The notes under the pieces were generated by a model. It was not told the DNA's origin. It made no database searches and worked only from the letters and a program-made list of their open reading frames with translations. The position numbers and the translations under genes were made by a program. 64,000 bases of DNA from Trichoderma breve (taxonomy: Eukaryota; Ascomycota; Sordariomycetes; Hypocreales; Hypocreaceae). The stretch spans positions 1,054,001-1,118,000 of the forward strand of contig NC_079235.1 of the NCBI RefSeq assembly GCF_028502605.1. The letters are read 5' to 3'. This document shows positions 11,987-22,118 of this stretch, one piece after another. The stretch's first letter is position 1. Every line of letters begins with the position of its first letter.

Positions 11987-14900
11987 TGGTCAAGGTAATA
12001 GGCTGGATAGGCCAGTAAGTGGATGCGCTTGGGCGGGTAGGCGGGCTTATCAAGAGGGAAAATGGCCTGCTCTGCTTTTGGTGGGAAGCTTGTCACGATG
12101 GGGGGGAGAGAAAGTGAGGTGAGGCGAGGCGAGGCAAGTTCCGGGGGGGAGGAGAGCAAAGGCTTCAGCGCTCTCAATGCTGGGGATGGAAGGACTGGAG
12201 CCTGCCTTGGGGTTGGTGCTGAGGACAGGAGCAATGAATCGAGTCGAGCGTTGTCCAGTGCTTGCTTAGGTGATGTGTTATGTTCTTTAGTCCCGTCCCC
12301 AATAGTTAGTACCAGTGGACATGTAAGTAGCACCGAGAAGAGCAAGCAAAGTAACCTGTTGGGTCTGGTGTGTAGGACCACAGGCCAGTGCAGTCCAGTT
12401 CAGTTGAATACAGGACGAATTAGCCGGGCTGGGCAGATGCCTTGAGGCCTGTCTGGGTGCTGTGGTGCGTGTGCTGGCCGAACTCGACTGGGGGGGAAAC
12501 TGGGGGGGCGAAGAGGAGACGGGAAGCTTTTGGCGGAGCTTGGCCTCGTTTGGGCGAGATGGTCAACTGCTAGCAGCTCCCGTCACCGAGTAGTACGCAG
12601 CAGTGCTAGTGAAGTTCAGGGCATGCTAACAATGGAACCAGTACGGAGTACAGTAGCCAGAGACACACAAAAAGAGAGAGACCCGACGGGGTTGGTGATG
12701 GCTGGCTCGGTGAAGCAGGGTGATTGGTGGGGATTTGCGCCTGGCCCTCCGCCAAAATCGATTGATTGATTACACTGGTTGATTGAATTTGTCGAGCAGA
12801 GGAGTTGGCGTCTATACTCGTACTATCCTCTGTGATGATACGCTACTAATGGATACATACTTATTTGATGCCATCAAATCAATACTAAACCCGTTCCCGT
12901 GAATCCTTCTCAGCAACCTGCATCCCATTGCCAATTGGACGCGTGCAGCATGCACTCAGGCGGGTGGCTGAAGGGGGGGGGATTAGGCTAGCAGTAATTG
13001 GGGGGCTTGCTCAATGCGCGACAACGGCGGACCGGGGAGAAGAAGAAAAGAGGCTGGTTCGCTGAGCTTGCGCTTAGCTGATTTGCCAGGAGGAGGCGGT
13101 TGGTTGGGTCATGTCGCGATTACAGTAAAAGGAGAAGAGGCACGAGAGAGGGAGAGCGGCTTGGACTCTTGGACTTTGCACACAGGCCATGTCGTACAGC
13201 ATCACAGGCCCTCACAAGCACTCGTGCTGGGCTGTACAAGATGCTGTCTCCGTTAGAGTGGCAGCTCGGGCACGGCCTTGTTTGAAATGGATGGAATGAA
13301 AAGAATCCGGCTGCTCCAGGTATCCGTTACTTTGGACCAACTGAAACCGTCATACATCCACCTACAGATCACTGAGCTCGCACTTGGTACCCAGTACCAG
13401 GAATAACATTGTGGAGCGCAGCCAGAGTTGGCGTGAAACAAGGGATATCAGAGCAAAAGCAGCGTTTGGGACTTTCGATTTGTTTGCAAATGCAGATTGC
13501 TACAGAGAGATGACGTACATGGCCCATTGCCTTACAATCTTTGCACATGTACTACGGAGTAAAGTATCTGAGCTCTCATATCTCAGATTAGTAGCCTACT
13601 GAGGAATCATCAAGTACTACCAGGCGGTTGTTGGCTCTGTTTCTGCCTCCTTTCTCCATGGCCGAGTAACACAAGATTGCGTGCTCTCAACGCCACACAA
13701 ACCCTTTCTGACCGACACACATTCGAGTTCTACAACCTTAAACTGTGGTGCAGCCCTCCAAAAAATCAACAATCAAAGAAGAAAAAAGAGAGGTCAAAGC
13801 AGGGAAGCCAATCGCCAGGATCGTGCACTCGGGGCTCCTTCCGGGCCCCTTGCAAGCCCATCTGCCAAACCAGCTACTGCAAAACCCAGGTTTCAGCCCA
13901 TGCAGCCAGCAGTGAGTGGCTATGTCTACTCCGAAATGCCCGTGATAGGAAACAAAAAAGAGAGAGGGAGGAAGAAAAGACGAGGAACGAAAGAGGCGCA
14001 AGATCAAATCTCGACATTGCTATCATCTCGCTGAGAAAAGATGATTGCCAGAGCGAGTGCCTCTTACAGGCAGGGGAGCAAAAAGAAGCGATACGTGTGA
14101 CTACTATTTTTAACGGCCAAGCATCAAATCTCTCCCTATGACAGACGCTCCATGCCTTCTTCTGGCTCTCAGACCCTTATTTTTCCTCGTCTAATGGCGC
14201 ACGTGAGCTGCCTCCTTAACGAGATATGCTTTTTTTCTCCTAGCGAATGTTTCCCGCCATCTAATGAAATCACCGTTGTGGCCTCTTTTCGTGCTCTCCT
14301 TCACATCCCTGTCTCGATCTGCCGGCATGAAATGGAGCACCTCCGTTGGAGCTCTAGCTTTGGCGCATGTGTAATTAAATGAACGAGCTCACTACCAACA
14401 GAGTTACAGTATTCTTGCTGTATCTCTACTTCATACCTCCCACTGATTCACTTGCTGAGATACGTAACAAGTACGGCTTGTGTTGGGGGACCCCCCGTCC
14501 TCTCATCTATCTCCTGCGTCGGCAATCAAACATAGGTAATCTCCTTAGCACGGTACGAAACACACCAGACGGCAATCATCCGATTGTTTCCAAGCCACAG
14601 ATGCAGCTCCCAGTATTACCTCGTATGGAGCCGTGCTTGGTAAAATGAAGGGGAATTGTAGATTGCACGTAGCCGCCATATGCACCTGACCACACCCAGA
14701 TTCCCTGTCGTGTTACTCTGCAAATGCACTTTTACAGTTCACCGGTTTCGGTGAGAGCCGTCTAACGCCTGGAAAGGGTGTCGTCGTCTTTTTTTGCATG
14801 TGCGAACCCTGATGATGGTGTAACGCGTCTATATTCTAGATCACGGTGGCGAGAGATGGATGCAATTGCCCGCAATTCCACCGCGGCTGCCATGAGCTCT

Positions 14901-15349
14901 GTGTCAGGATTGTGCGATGTGATTGCTCGCCTTGTATTCCAGAGCGTCGGAGCCTGTTGCTAACAATAAGGATGGGTTGATGCAGAAGATGTGAATTACA
15001 CACGATGGCTACATGTGGTATTTCCCTCCGGCAAGGCTACCCTACATTGTATGATTTATGAGGCGTGTCCAGGACGGCATCGACAACAAAGCCCCTATGA
15101 TACCTATTTGAAAAAATCGTCTACATATGTTTCTTCTTTTCAACTGATGATATGATGAGGACATCAATGGATGTGGTATATGGTAGGGGTAAATAGAGCC
15201 TCGAATTAGGTTGCATTAGCTTTGCCTTTTGTCAACGACGCTGTGATGGCTGATTTCGTACTCCACGTAGCTACATCACAACAGGTTTTATCATCGCGAA
15301 TTATATGAGCAATCGATAGAACGCTATACTTCTCCTCTCTTTATAATTC

Positions 15350-15357
15350 TATATATA
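15350..15357 (+). promoter_or_regulatory. TATA-like element of the Vma22-like gene
   Basis: TATATATA lies 107 bp upstream of the first ATG (15457), directly after a short CT-rich stretch. This looks like a core promoter. Inferred from position only. Confidence 0.4.
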
Positions 15358-15456
15358 GACGGATTTCCGAAAACAACACCGTGGCAATCCGCTCCCAAAG
15401 AGCAAGATAGAGTTGATTACATTGTCGAATGAGGTGGCTCAGCTTAAACCCCCACC

Positions 15457-16200
15457 ATGAATCCCGAGACTCGCCCTTTTGACGTCAACCTCTCAACCTC
15501 GACCTCACACCTCAGCCAACAAAAAAACCTCAACATGGAGCAACAACACATTGACTCGCTGCTGGAGCGCTATCTAAACCTAATAGACGAATACTCGCGC
15601 CTGCGAGAGGAACTTTCGAAGCTTCAGGCGGGCGTGTTTCAGAACATTGCCAGAGCCAACTTTACTGGCGAGCGGGGCATGAGATATGGTCAGGACCACT
15701 ATGACGAGAGGATGCGCGCATTAAGAGTGTTGGATATTGCGCCTGGAGGAGATGATGTACCTACTTTCACAATCAAGAGCTTAAAATCCCCTGTGGATGA
15801 CGAAGGTCAAAAGGAAGAGGAGAAACGTGAGGACAGCTCTGATGGAGACAAAGCAGACACTACCGCCACTCAGGAAAATTCTGAAGCCAATCCTGAGGAT
15901 GAACAGAGCCTCGAGGACCAAGGCGAAGAGAAAGAGAAGGAGGAGGAGATAAAGACAAAGAAGACGACCAACAACCCTCTGCGCTGGTTCAGTATTTTGG
16001 CTCCCGCTCCCCTTCGAACCGCCCAGACTTTGTCTATCCAGGCCGTGGAGCAGGTCATCCCGCGGCTCATCTCTGTCAACGCCGAGATGGAGCACGTCGA
16101 GATTGAAATTAGGAGGGCACGAAAGAAGAGGGCAAAGGCGGCGGCAGCGGCTGTGGCAGAAAAGGAAGCTGTGGGCATGGAGGCTGTTGAGGCGAGCTGA
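15457..16200 (+). CDS. Vma22/CCDC115-like V-ATPase assembly factor
   Basis: Predicted ER-located assembly factor for the V0 sector of the vacuolar H+-ATPase, 247 aa from a single exon. The N-terminal helix (about residues 27-75: LLERYLNLIDEYSRLREEL, then ARANF) and the RYGQDHYDERMRA motif match the Vma22/CCDC115 family. An acidic, disordered insert of about 55 residues follows (roughly 115-170). The family's C-terminal block comes next, with PLRWFSILAPAPLR and IPRLISVNAEMEHVEIEIRR, ending in a basic/Ala-rich helix. Translation could start at 15457 or at the second ATG (15535), which sits just before the conserved helix. It is tail to tail with the neurochondrin-like gene, with only 144 bp between the stop codons. 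The assignment is by family motif and is fairly secure. Confidence 0.78.
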   Translation: MNPETRPFDVNLSTSTSHLSQQKNLNMEQQHIDSLLERYLNLIDEYSRLREELSKLQAGVFQNIARANFTGERGMRYGQDHYDERMRALRVLDIAPGGDDVPTFTIKSLKSPVDDEGQKEEEKREDSSDGDKADTTATQENSEANPEDEQSLEDQGEEKEKEEEIKTKKTTNNPLRWFSILAPAPLRTAQTLSIQAVEQVIPRLISVNAEMEHVEIEIRRARKKRAKAAAAAVAEKEAVGMEAVEAS

Positions 16201-16344
16201 TGGGAGACCGTGGAGGAGGTGATGATCTTAATTTTTCTTACCAGCGGTATATACACCGAAGTGCTGTATAAAATATTAAGCTGCATATTGGCATCTCAAC
16301 TCTGTATTGGCTTGATTATTTCCCGCGAGCTATATGCCATGTCT

Positions 16345-18381
16345 TCATATGCTACGTGACAACTCCCCTAGAACGTTCACTACATCGTCAATATCCTCCC
16401 TTAAAAAGCTATCCTTTGGAATCCCTCCTCCCAACTGCGTTGCAATGCCCACAAGCGCACTAATCGAATGTGCAAATCTCTTCCTCATACCAATACTCGC
16501 CTTTATCAACAACGCACAGCAAAGCTGCAAAGCCGCAACCTGAAGTTCCAAAACCAGAGGATGTGCCTGGCGCTCCCTGAAGACATCCCACGCCGCCACT
16601 GCCGTGATGAGATTCATCCATTCTTCGGGGGTATCGCTGCTTTGCTCTGCCATTTGGAGCAGCACACGGACGATTTCGATTCCTCGAGAAGTCTCGTCCT
16701 CGTTAATCGCAGAGGCGTCCTGCTGGAGGATTTCGACGAGGTCCTTGCTGAGGGTTTTCCAGCCGTCGTTCTGAAGAAGAATATTTCGGCCCTTGTCGAA
16801 TGTAACTAGACCTTCGAGGGCGACGAGAATGGGAGATCGGAAATCGAGCTTTTCAGTTGTACTGCCGCGGTAGAGGTCCATGAACATGTCTGTCAAGCCA
16901 GTGGCCTCTTTCCTCAGCATGTCGTTTTCGTCCTCGCGAAGCCAGATGGCGAGAGCCCTCACGGCAGAGAGAATAAAGGGGTCCTCATCAGCAATATTTT
17001 CTAAAGAGTCCCATGTGAGGGTGAACCGTGATCCCATTGAAGTTTCCGCCTTCCCAGATCGAGCTTCTGGATGTAGCCCCATGGCTCCAGCAAACGTGGC
17101 GTCCCATCGATCACGAAGGTACTCGATGGTGACAGACATGGTTTCTGATATGCCTTTGCGGAGCTTGAGAAGATTGTCTGGTGACATGATTAGAGTCTCG
17201 AGCGACTCATCTTCCAATGAGCGGACTAAATGTCCGATGAAGATGCATATAATGTCAAATGCAGAAGCGAGCCTTCGAGAGGTGTTTGAATATTCAGGTT
17301 TGTTGAGCTGCTCTAGCAACACTGGTGCTGATGAGCGGATATCGATTAGAAGAAGATTGACGAATAGATAGGAGAATGGGTTTTCATCGCCGTTTTCAGG
17401 CTTGAATATCAACTCCGAGGCTTCTTTGGGGTACACCCGAAGGAGAGATGCGGCGGCATTCGTGTATGCTGACCGGGCCGCAGAGTTTGGCCTACTGGTT
17501 ACCAGATTTCGAATGAAGTTGATGACTGAGTTTAGCCATTTCGGATTTGGTGGAACGATCTAAAGCGAGCAGATTCACCTCTTATTAGCCATGTAAATTT
17601 TGTGTTATAGGGAAATTCGACTTACTTCTGAGCTTGCTTGCCGTAGCAGCAACCCTAGAAACTCAAGAAATGTCACAGCGTCGGTGCCTCGGAATGAGGA
17701 CACCAACGACTGTACGTTGCGATCTATGCGATCAGCTAAGTATGATGCGTCATCTACGACTACCATGGCATTTAGCCAAGCATGTCGCAGGATATCCATT
17801 GCAACGGCGTGTGATGGTGCAATTTCCGTAATGGAGCTCAAGTCTTCCACTTTTACGAGTGCCATGGCGCCCTCTTGAGAACTTACGAGGGCATGAAGCA
17901 CCTGTAAAAGCATCTTGACTGTTTCTTCTGACCTATTCAGAGGTTTAGCAAGTGTGTCAGAGGCATTTGAATGATGAACAAACCCATATAATACAGCACC
18001 GACGAGTTTGGAGATTCTGTCTGTAAACTTGGGCTGAGACGTCGCCTCGGTAGGCAGCAGAGCAACAAAGGTGTGCAAAACAGACACAGCCAAGTCGAGC
18101 ATCTCCCTGGAATCCCTTTTCGAAGGATTTGATCCGGTACGTAGTAGCCTGTCCAGGAATTTGGCCGGGATACTGTCCCATAATCTTTGGAGCACTTCAT
18201 CGTTCTGCTGGAGGCCTGGCGAGTTGTCCAGGACGGATTTCAGAAGAGCTAATCCAACGAATCGCTGGGTATCGTCTTGTGCCTGGAGAAGAGTTTGGAT
18301 TTTGGAAATGCTGACTTCATCTTGATTGGCATTGGGTGTGGTAGATGATGATGCTTCTGCTTTGCTGTCTTGAGAGTCCAT
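16345..18381 (-). CDS. Neurochondrin-domain protein
   Basis: A 656-residue, mostly alpha-helical protein resembling the fungal neurochondrin family (ARM-like repeats; function in fungi poorly defined). Exons are 17626-18381 and 16345-17559, separated by one 66-nt intron (gtaagt...tttag). The start is the ATG at 18381. The frame extends a little further upstream, but only to a TTG, with no other ATG. Typical features are the N-terminal LLQAQDDTQRFVGLALLKSV, the RLLRTG region and the C-terminal helices around VRVLLQMAEQS. No signal peptide, clear membrane segment or catalytic motif is visible. It shares a 427-bp divergent promoter with the CLC gene. Molecular role cannot be stated from sequence. 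Confidence 0.75.
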
Positions 18382-18808
18382 TGTGATATTGTATTTTTGA
18401 TTTTTTTTTTTGCTGTTCAAGCTGATGATGGATAAGCCACTTATGCGATATGACCTGGGTTCAGCATTGTAGTTCCAGCAGGGTATGTGGTTGCTAGAAG
18501 AAGGAAAATTTGATGAAAAGAGGTTTAAAAAATACAGAACAACCTCTAGTTGTTAATGTTATTAAAGACATGAAGATGAAGGTATTCGAAGATATCAAAG
18601 CCACTGAAGCAATAAGAAGCGGCCCTTTTGTTGGAGTCTCAGGCGCAAAGCACTGTGCAGATGGCCTGTAGAGCCCCTCTAGCCAATCACCATCCGCCCC
18701 TCCCTTGCGCTGGGCTGGTTTCAGCTCCTCCAACGGCGTTTCGATATACGAAGCTTCGGTTCGCTGAATCTGTCTGGCCAGCAGAAGATGTGATAGAGTT
18801 GTCGCATC
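18382..18808. promoter_or_regulatory. Divergent promoter, neurochondrin-like gene / CLC gene
   Basis: 427 bp between two start codons pointing away from each other. It contains one CCAAT box (18683-18687), a common fungal promoter element. The left half is AT-rich and the right half GC-rich. Shared regulation is possible but not shown. Confidence 0.5.
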
Positions 18809-21803
18809 ATGTCTGGAGCCCACGAGCATTTGCCTGCAGCTTCATCATCCTCCCAGACGCCCGCCATCATCACGCCCGACTCGTCCGACGAGCTCGACTT
18901 CCTCGACGATCACGACAGCGACATCCTCGACCACGACCCGATCCATGGCGATCTCGGTGCGCCGCTGTCCTTCAAGCGCAAGCAGAAGCCCGCGCTGCTG
19001 TCCAACCCGCTGCGAGTCTTTTCCACGCTGACGGGCTCCTCGTCCGCATCGCCTCCGCGACCACAACAGCGCCCTTCCAGCAGCAGCAGACACCAGCCGT
19101 CCGACTCGCTCAACAGCGTCTCTGGGTCGCTGCGAGAGGCAGTCTTTGGAAGCGCAACAGCCGCCAGCTCGAAGGATGGGAAAGATGGCCTCGCCCACGA
19201 TTGGTATGCCGAGGGCCCCGGGCGACGAGTCGGCTACGAAGACTTGACGGCCATCGACTGGATCTTTGAATACACAAAAGAGCGACAGCGCCTGCGCGTG
19301 CTGGGTTCGAGCTCGGGCGGCGGCATCATTGGCTATGTCAGACACCTCTTGGACGCCAGCCAGGTCTGGATCGTGCTGCTGTTGACGGGCTTGGCGGTCG
19401 GTGTGATTGCGGCGCTCATCGACATCACCACCGACTGGCTGGGCGACATCAAGCTTGGTTTCTGTACCAGCGGGCCGGAGGGCGGGCATTTCTATCTGAA
19501 CAAGAACTTTTGCTGCTATGGCTACGACCAGGGCTCCAAGTGCGCCGGATGGAGGTTTTGGAGCGAGGCTCTGGGCATCCACTCGGGCGCGGGCAAGTGG
19601 TTCATTGAGTACTTCTTCTTCTTGGCATTTGGAGTACGTGGCATTACCTTTCCGTTCATGGAACTTCTGGGGTGTACTAACTCGATGCCTCAACAGGTCC
19701 TTTTCGCATACTGTGCGGCACTGCTCGTGCAGGAATATGCCATCCATGCTAAGCACAGTGGTATCCCCGAGATCAAGACCGTCTTGGGAGGATTCGTCAT
19801 TCGCAAGTTTCTGGGCCCATGGACTCTGGTCACAAAGTCGTTTGGTTTGGTGAGACTTGTCTAGTATCTCACTCTGTCATTATCAAAGCTAACTCGGACA
19901 GGTTCTTGCTGTCTCCTCGGGCATGTGGCTAGGAAAGGAGGGCCCTCTGGTTCATGTAGCATGTTGCTGCGCCAACTTTTTCATAAAGCTCTTCTCTAAT
20001 ATCAATGACAATGAAGGTACGGTAAAATCACTGATTTCAAGCCCGCTGGTATCTCGCGCCATCCACTGACTTGATCACAAATAGCTCGAAAACGAGAAGT
20101 GCTCTCAGCGGCAGCAGCATCAGGCATCTCAGTTGCTTTTGGAGCCCCCATAGGAGGAGTGCTATTTAGTCTTGAGGTATGGAAATCTACACACACTAAA
20201 CACCGGCAAGATGACAGCAGTCTGATTTCCGAAACAGCAAATCTCCTACTTCTTCCCGGACAAGACCATGTGGCAGAGTTTCGTCTGCGCCATGGCCGCT
20301 GCCGTTATTCTTCAGGCCTTTGACCCCTTTAGGTCAGGCAAGCTTGTCATGTATCAGACAAAGTATAGCCATGACTGGCAAGGCTTTGAGATTTTGCCCT
20401 ATGCCATCCTGGGCATCATCGGCGTAAGCAGTGTTTCGCTCTCGTTTCGCCACTTCTTCATAGACTGACGAGATTGGATCATACAGGGCGTCTACGGTGG
20501 CCTCTTCATCAAAGCCAACATGGCCGTCGCTCGATGGAAAAAGGCCAAATCCTGGCTCCCGAGCCCCATAACCCAAGTCCTCGCCGTAGCCTTCCTCACT
20601 GCTCTCGTAAACTACCCGAACCACTACATGAAGTTCCAGACTTCTGATCTGGTGTCCAATCTGTTCACTGAGTGCTCCCAGAACCTCGATGACCAGATTG
20701 GACTATGCAAGACTGGCGCAGCATCAGCCGGCACCATTGTTCTCCTCATCTTTGCCGCTCTCGTCGGCTTCCTCCTTGCCACCATTACTTTTGGACTGCA
20801 GATTCCCGCGGGAATCATCCTGCCGTCCATGGCCATTGGCGCCTTGGTCGGCCGTGCTATGGGCATATTGATGGAGATTTGGGTGGACAACGCTCGAGGC
20901 TTCTTCTTGTTCAAGACTTGCGCCCCTGACGTCCCATGCATCACGCCCGCTACATACGCCATCGTTGGTGCATCAGCAGCTCTGGCAGGCGTCACGCGCA
21001 TGACCGTCTCCATCGTCGTCATCATGTTCGAGCTCACCGGCGCCCTCACGTACGTCCTGCCCATCATGGTCGCCGTCATGATTTCTAAATGGGTCGGCGA
21101 CGCCTTCTCGCGCCGCGGCATCTACGAATCGTGGATTCACTTCAACGAATACCCATTCCTCGACAACAGCGAAGAAGTGGCCATCCCCGATGTCCCCGTC
21201 GCCGAGATTATGACTCGCATCGAAGACCTCGTCGTCCTCACGGCTACGGGCCACACCATGGCCTCGCTCAGCAGCATCCTCGAGATGCATCCCCACCGCG
21301 GCTTCCCCGTCATTTCTGACCCGCGAGAGGCTATTCTACTGGGATACATCTCCCGCGCCGAGCTCAGCTATAACCTGAAGACCGCGGCCCAGTCGCCGCG
21401 GAGCCTGCCCCCAGAAACGGAGGCTTACTTTTCGCACCAGCCACTCGCGGACCCGCGTACTTCGCTCGATTTGCGGTCGTGGATGGACCAGACGCCGCTC
21501 ACTTTGCCGTCTCGCACGCCTCTGCATCTCGTCGTGTCGTATTTCCAGAAGCTGGGCCTACGATACATGCTTTTCACTGATCGTGGTGTTTTGCAGGGTC
21601 TGCTGACCAAAAAGGACATTTGGTACGTCCTCAACGGGGCAGACGAGACGAGACGCACTATTGGTCTTTCTTCCTCTTCTGGAGCTGGACATAGGGCGAG
21701 AGAGCAGGAGAGCGGCATTATGGATGAAGGTAGAGATGAGGAGCAGAGGGGCCTGCTGAGACCTGATGATGCAGATGATACTGATAGGGGATCGATATTA
21801 TAA
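18809..21803 (+). CDS. CLC-family chloride transporter with two CBS domains
   Basis: Predicted endomembrane CLC protein (yeast Gef1 class), 895 aa. Exons: 18809-19633, 19697-19849, 19902-20016, 20085-20176, 20238-20423 and 20487-21803. An acidic, Ser-rich cytosolic N-terminus of about 190 residues precedes the membrane domain. Selectivity motifs are present: HSGIPE (Ser296), GKEGPLVH (gating Glu339) and [13 protein letters not shown]. Two C-terminal CBS domains lie near 696-760 and 775-840. The notable oddity is [10 protein letters not shown] followed by QISYFF, with Gln396 where coupled CLC exchangers usually carry the internal proton glutamate. That residue falls exactly at the exon 4/5 junction, whose splice sites are unambiguous. 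Transport of chloride in support of compartment acidification is the likely role; whether protons are exchanged is uncertain. Confidence 0.92.
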
Positions 21804-22118
21804 AGGAGAATATGGAGTTGAAAGGTCGTTTTGCGGTACATTGAGGTTTTTAGATTAGTAGACACGATCATGGAAGTTTTTTCCTGGACAGCTAGCCGTA
21901 ATGTTGAATACATGATAATTATCACAGAAATTGGTATCAGCAAGTAGAATCGTTTCCCAGGAAATTAATAATCATGATAATATGCAATGGCCGAGTATCT
22001 AATCAATGCATCTCATAACTCATACAGAAAAAAGCACCCCCTGAATATGAACCCAAAAAACCTGCCACCCAAACTAAAATATCGGTACATATGGTTTCCT
22101 CAGCAATAACCTCTATTT
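21804..22118. other. Convergent spacer, CLC gene / DNA ligase gene
   Basis: 315 bp of AT-rich DNA between two stop codons facing each other. It presumably holds both polyadenylation regions. No repeat or coding sequence seen. Confidence 0.6.

Larger units (their letters stand above)
11742..15456. other. Spacer between cdc42 and the Vma22-like gene
   Basis: About 3.7 kb of divergent upstream DNA for cdc42 (-) and the Vma22-like gene (+). Open frames here lack family resemblance and have simple composition. The spacer holds two copies of TACGGAGTA (within 12641-12651, and 13553-13561). No RNA gene was recognised. Confidence 0.6.
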
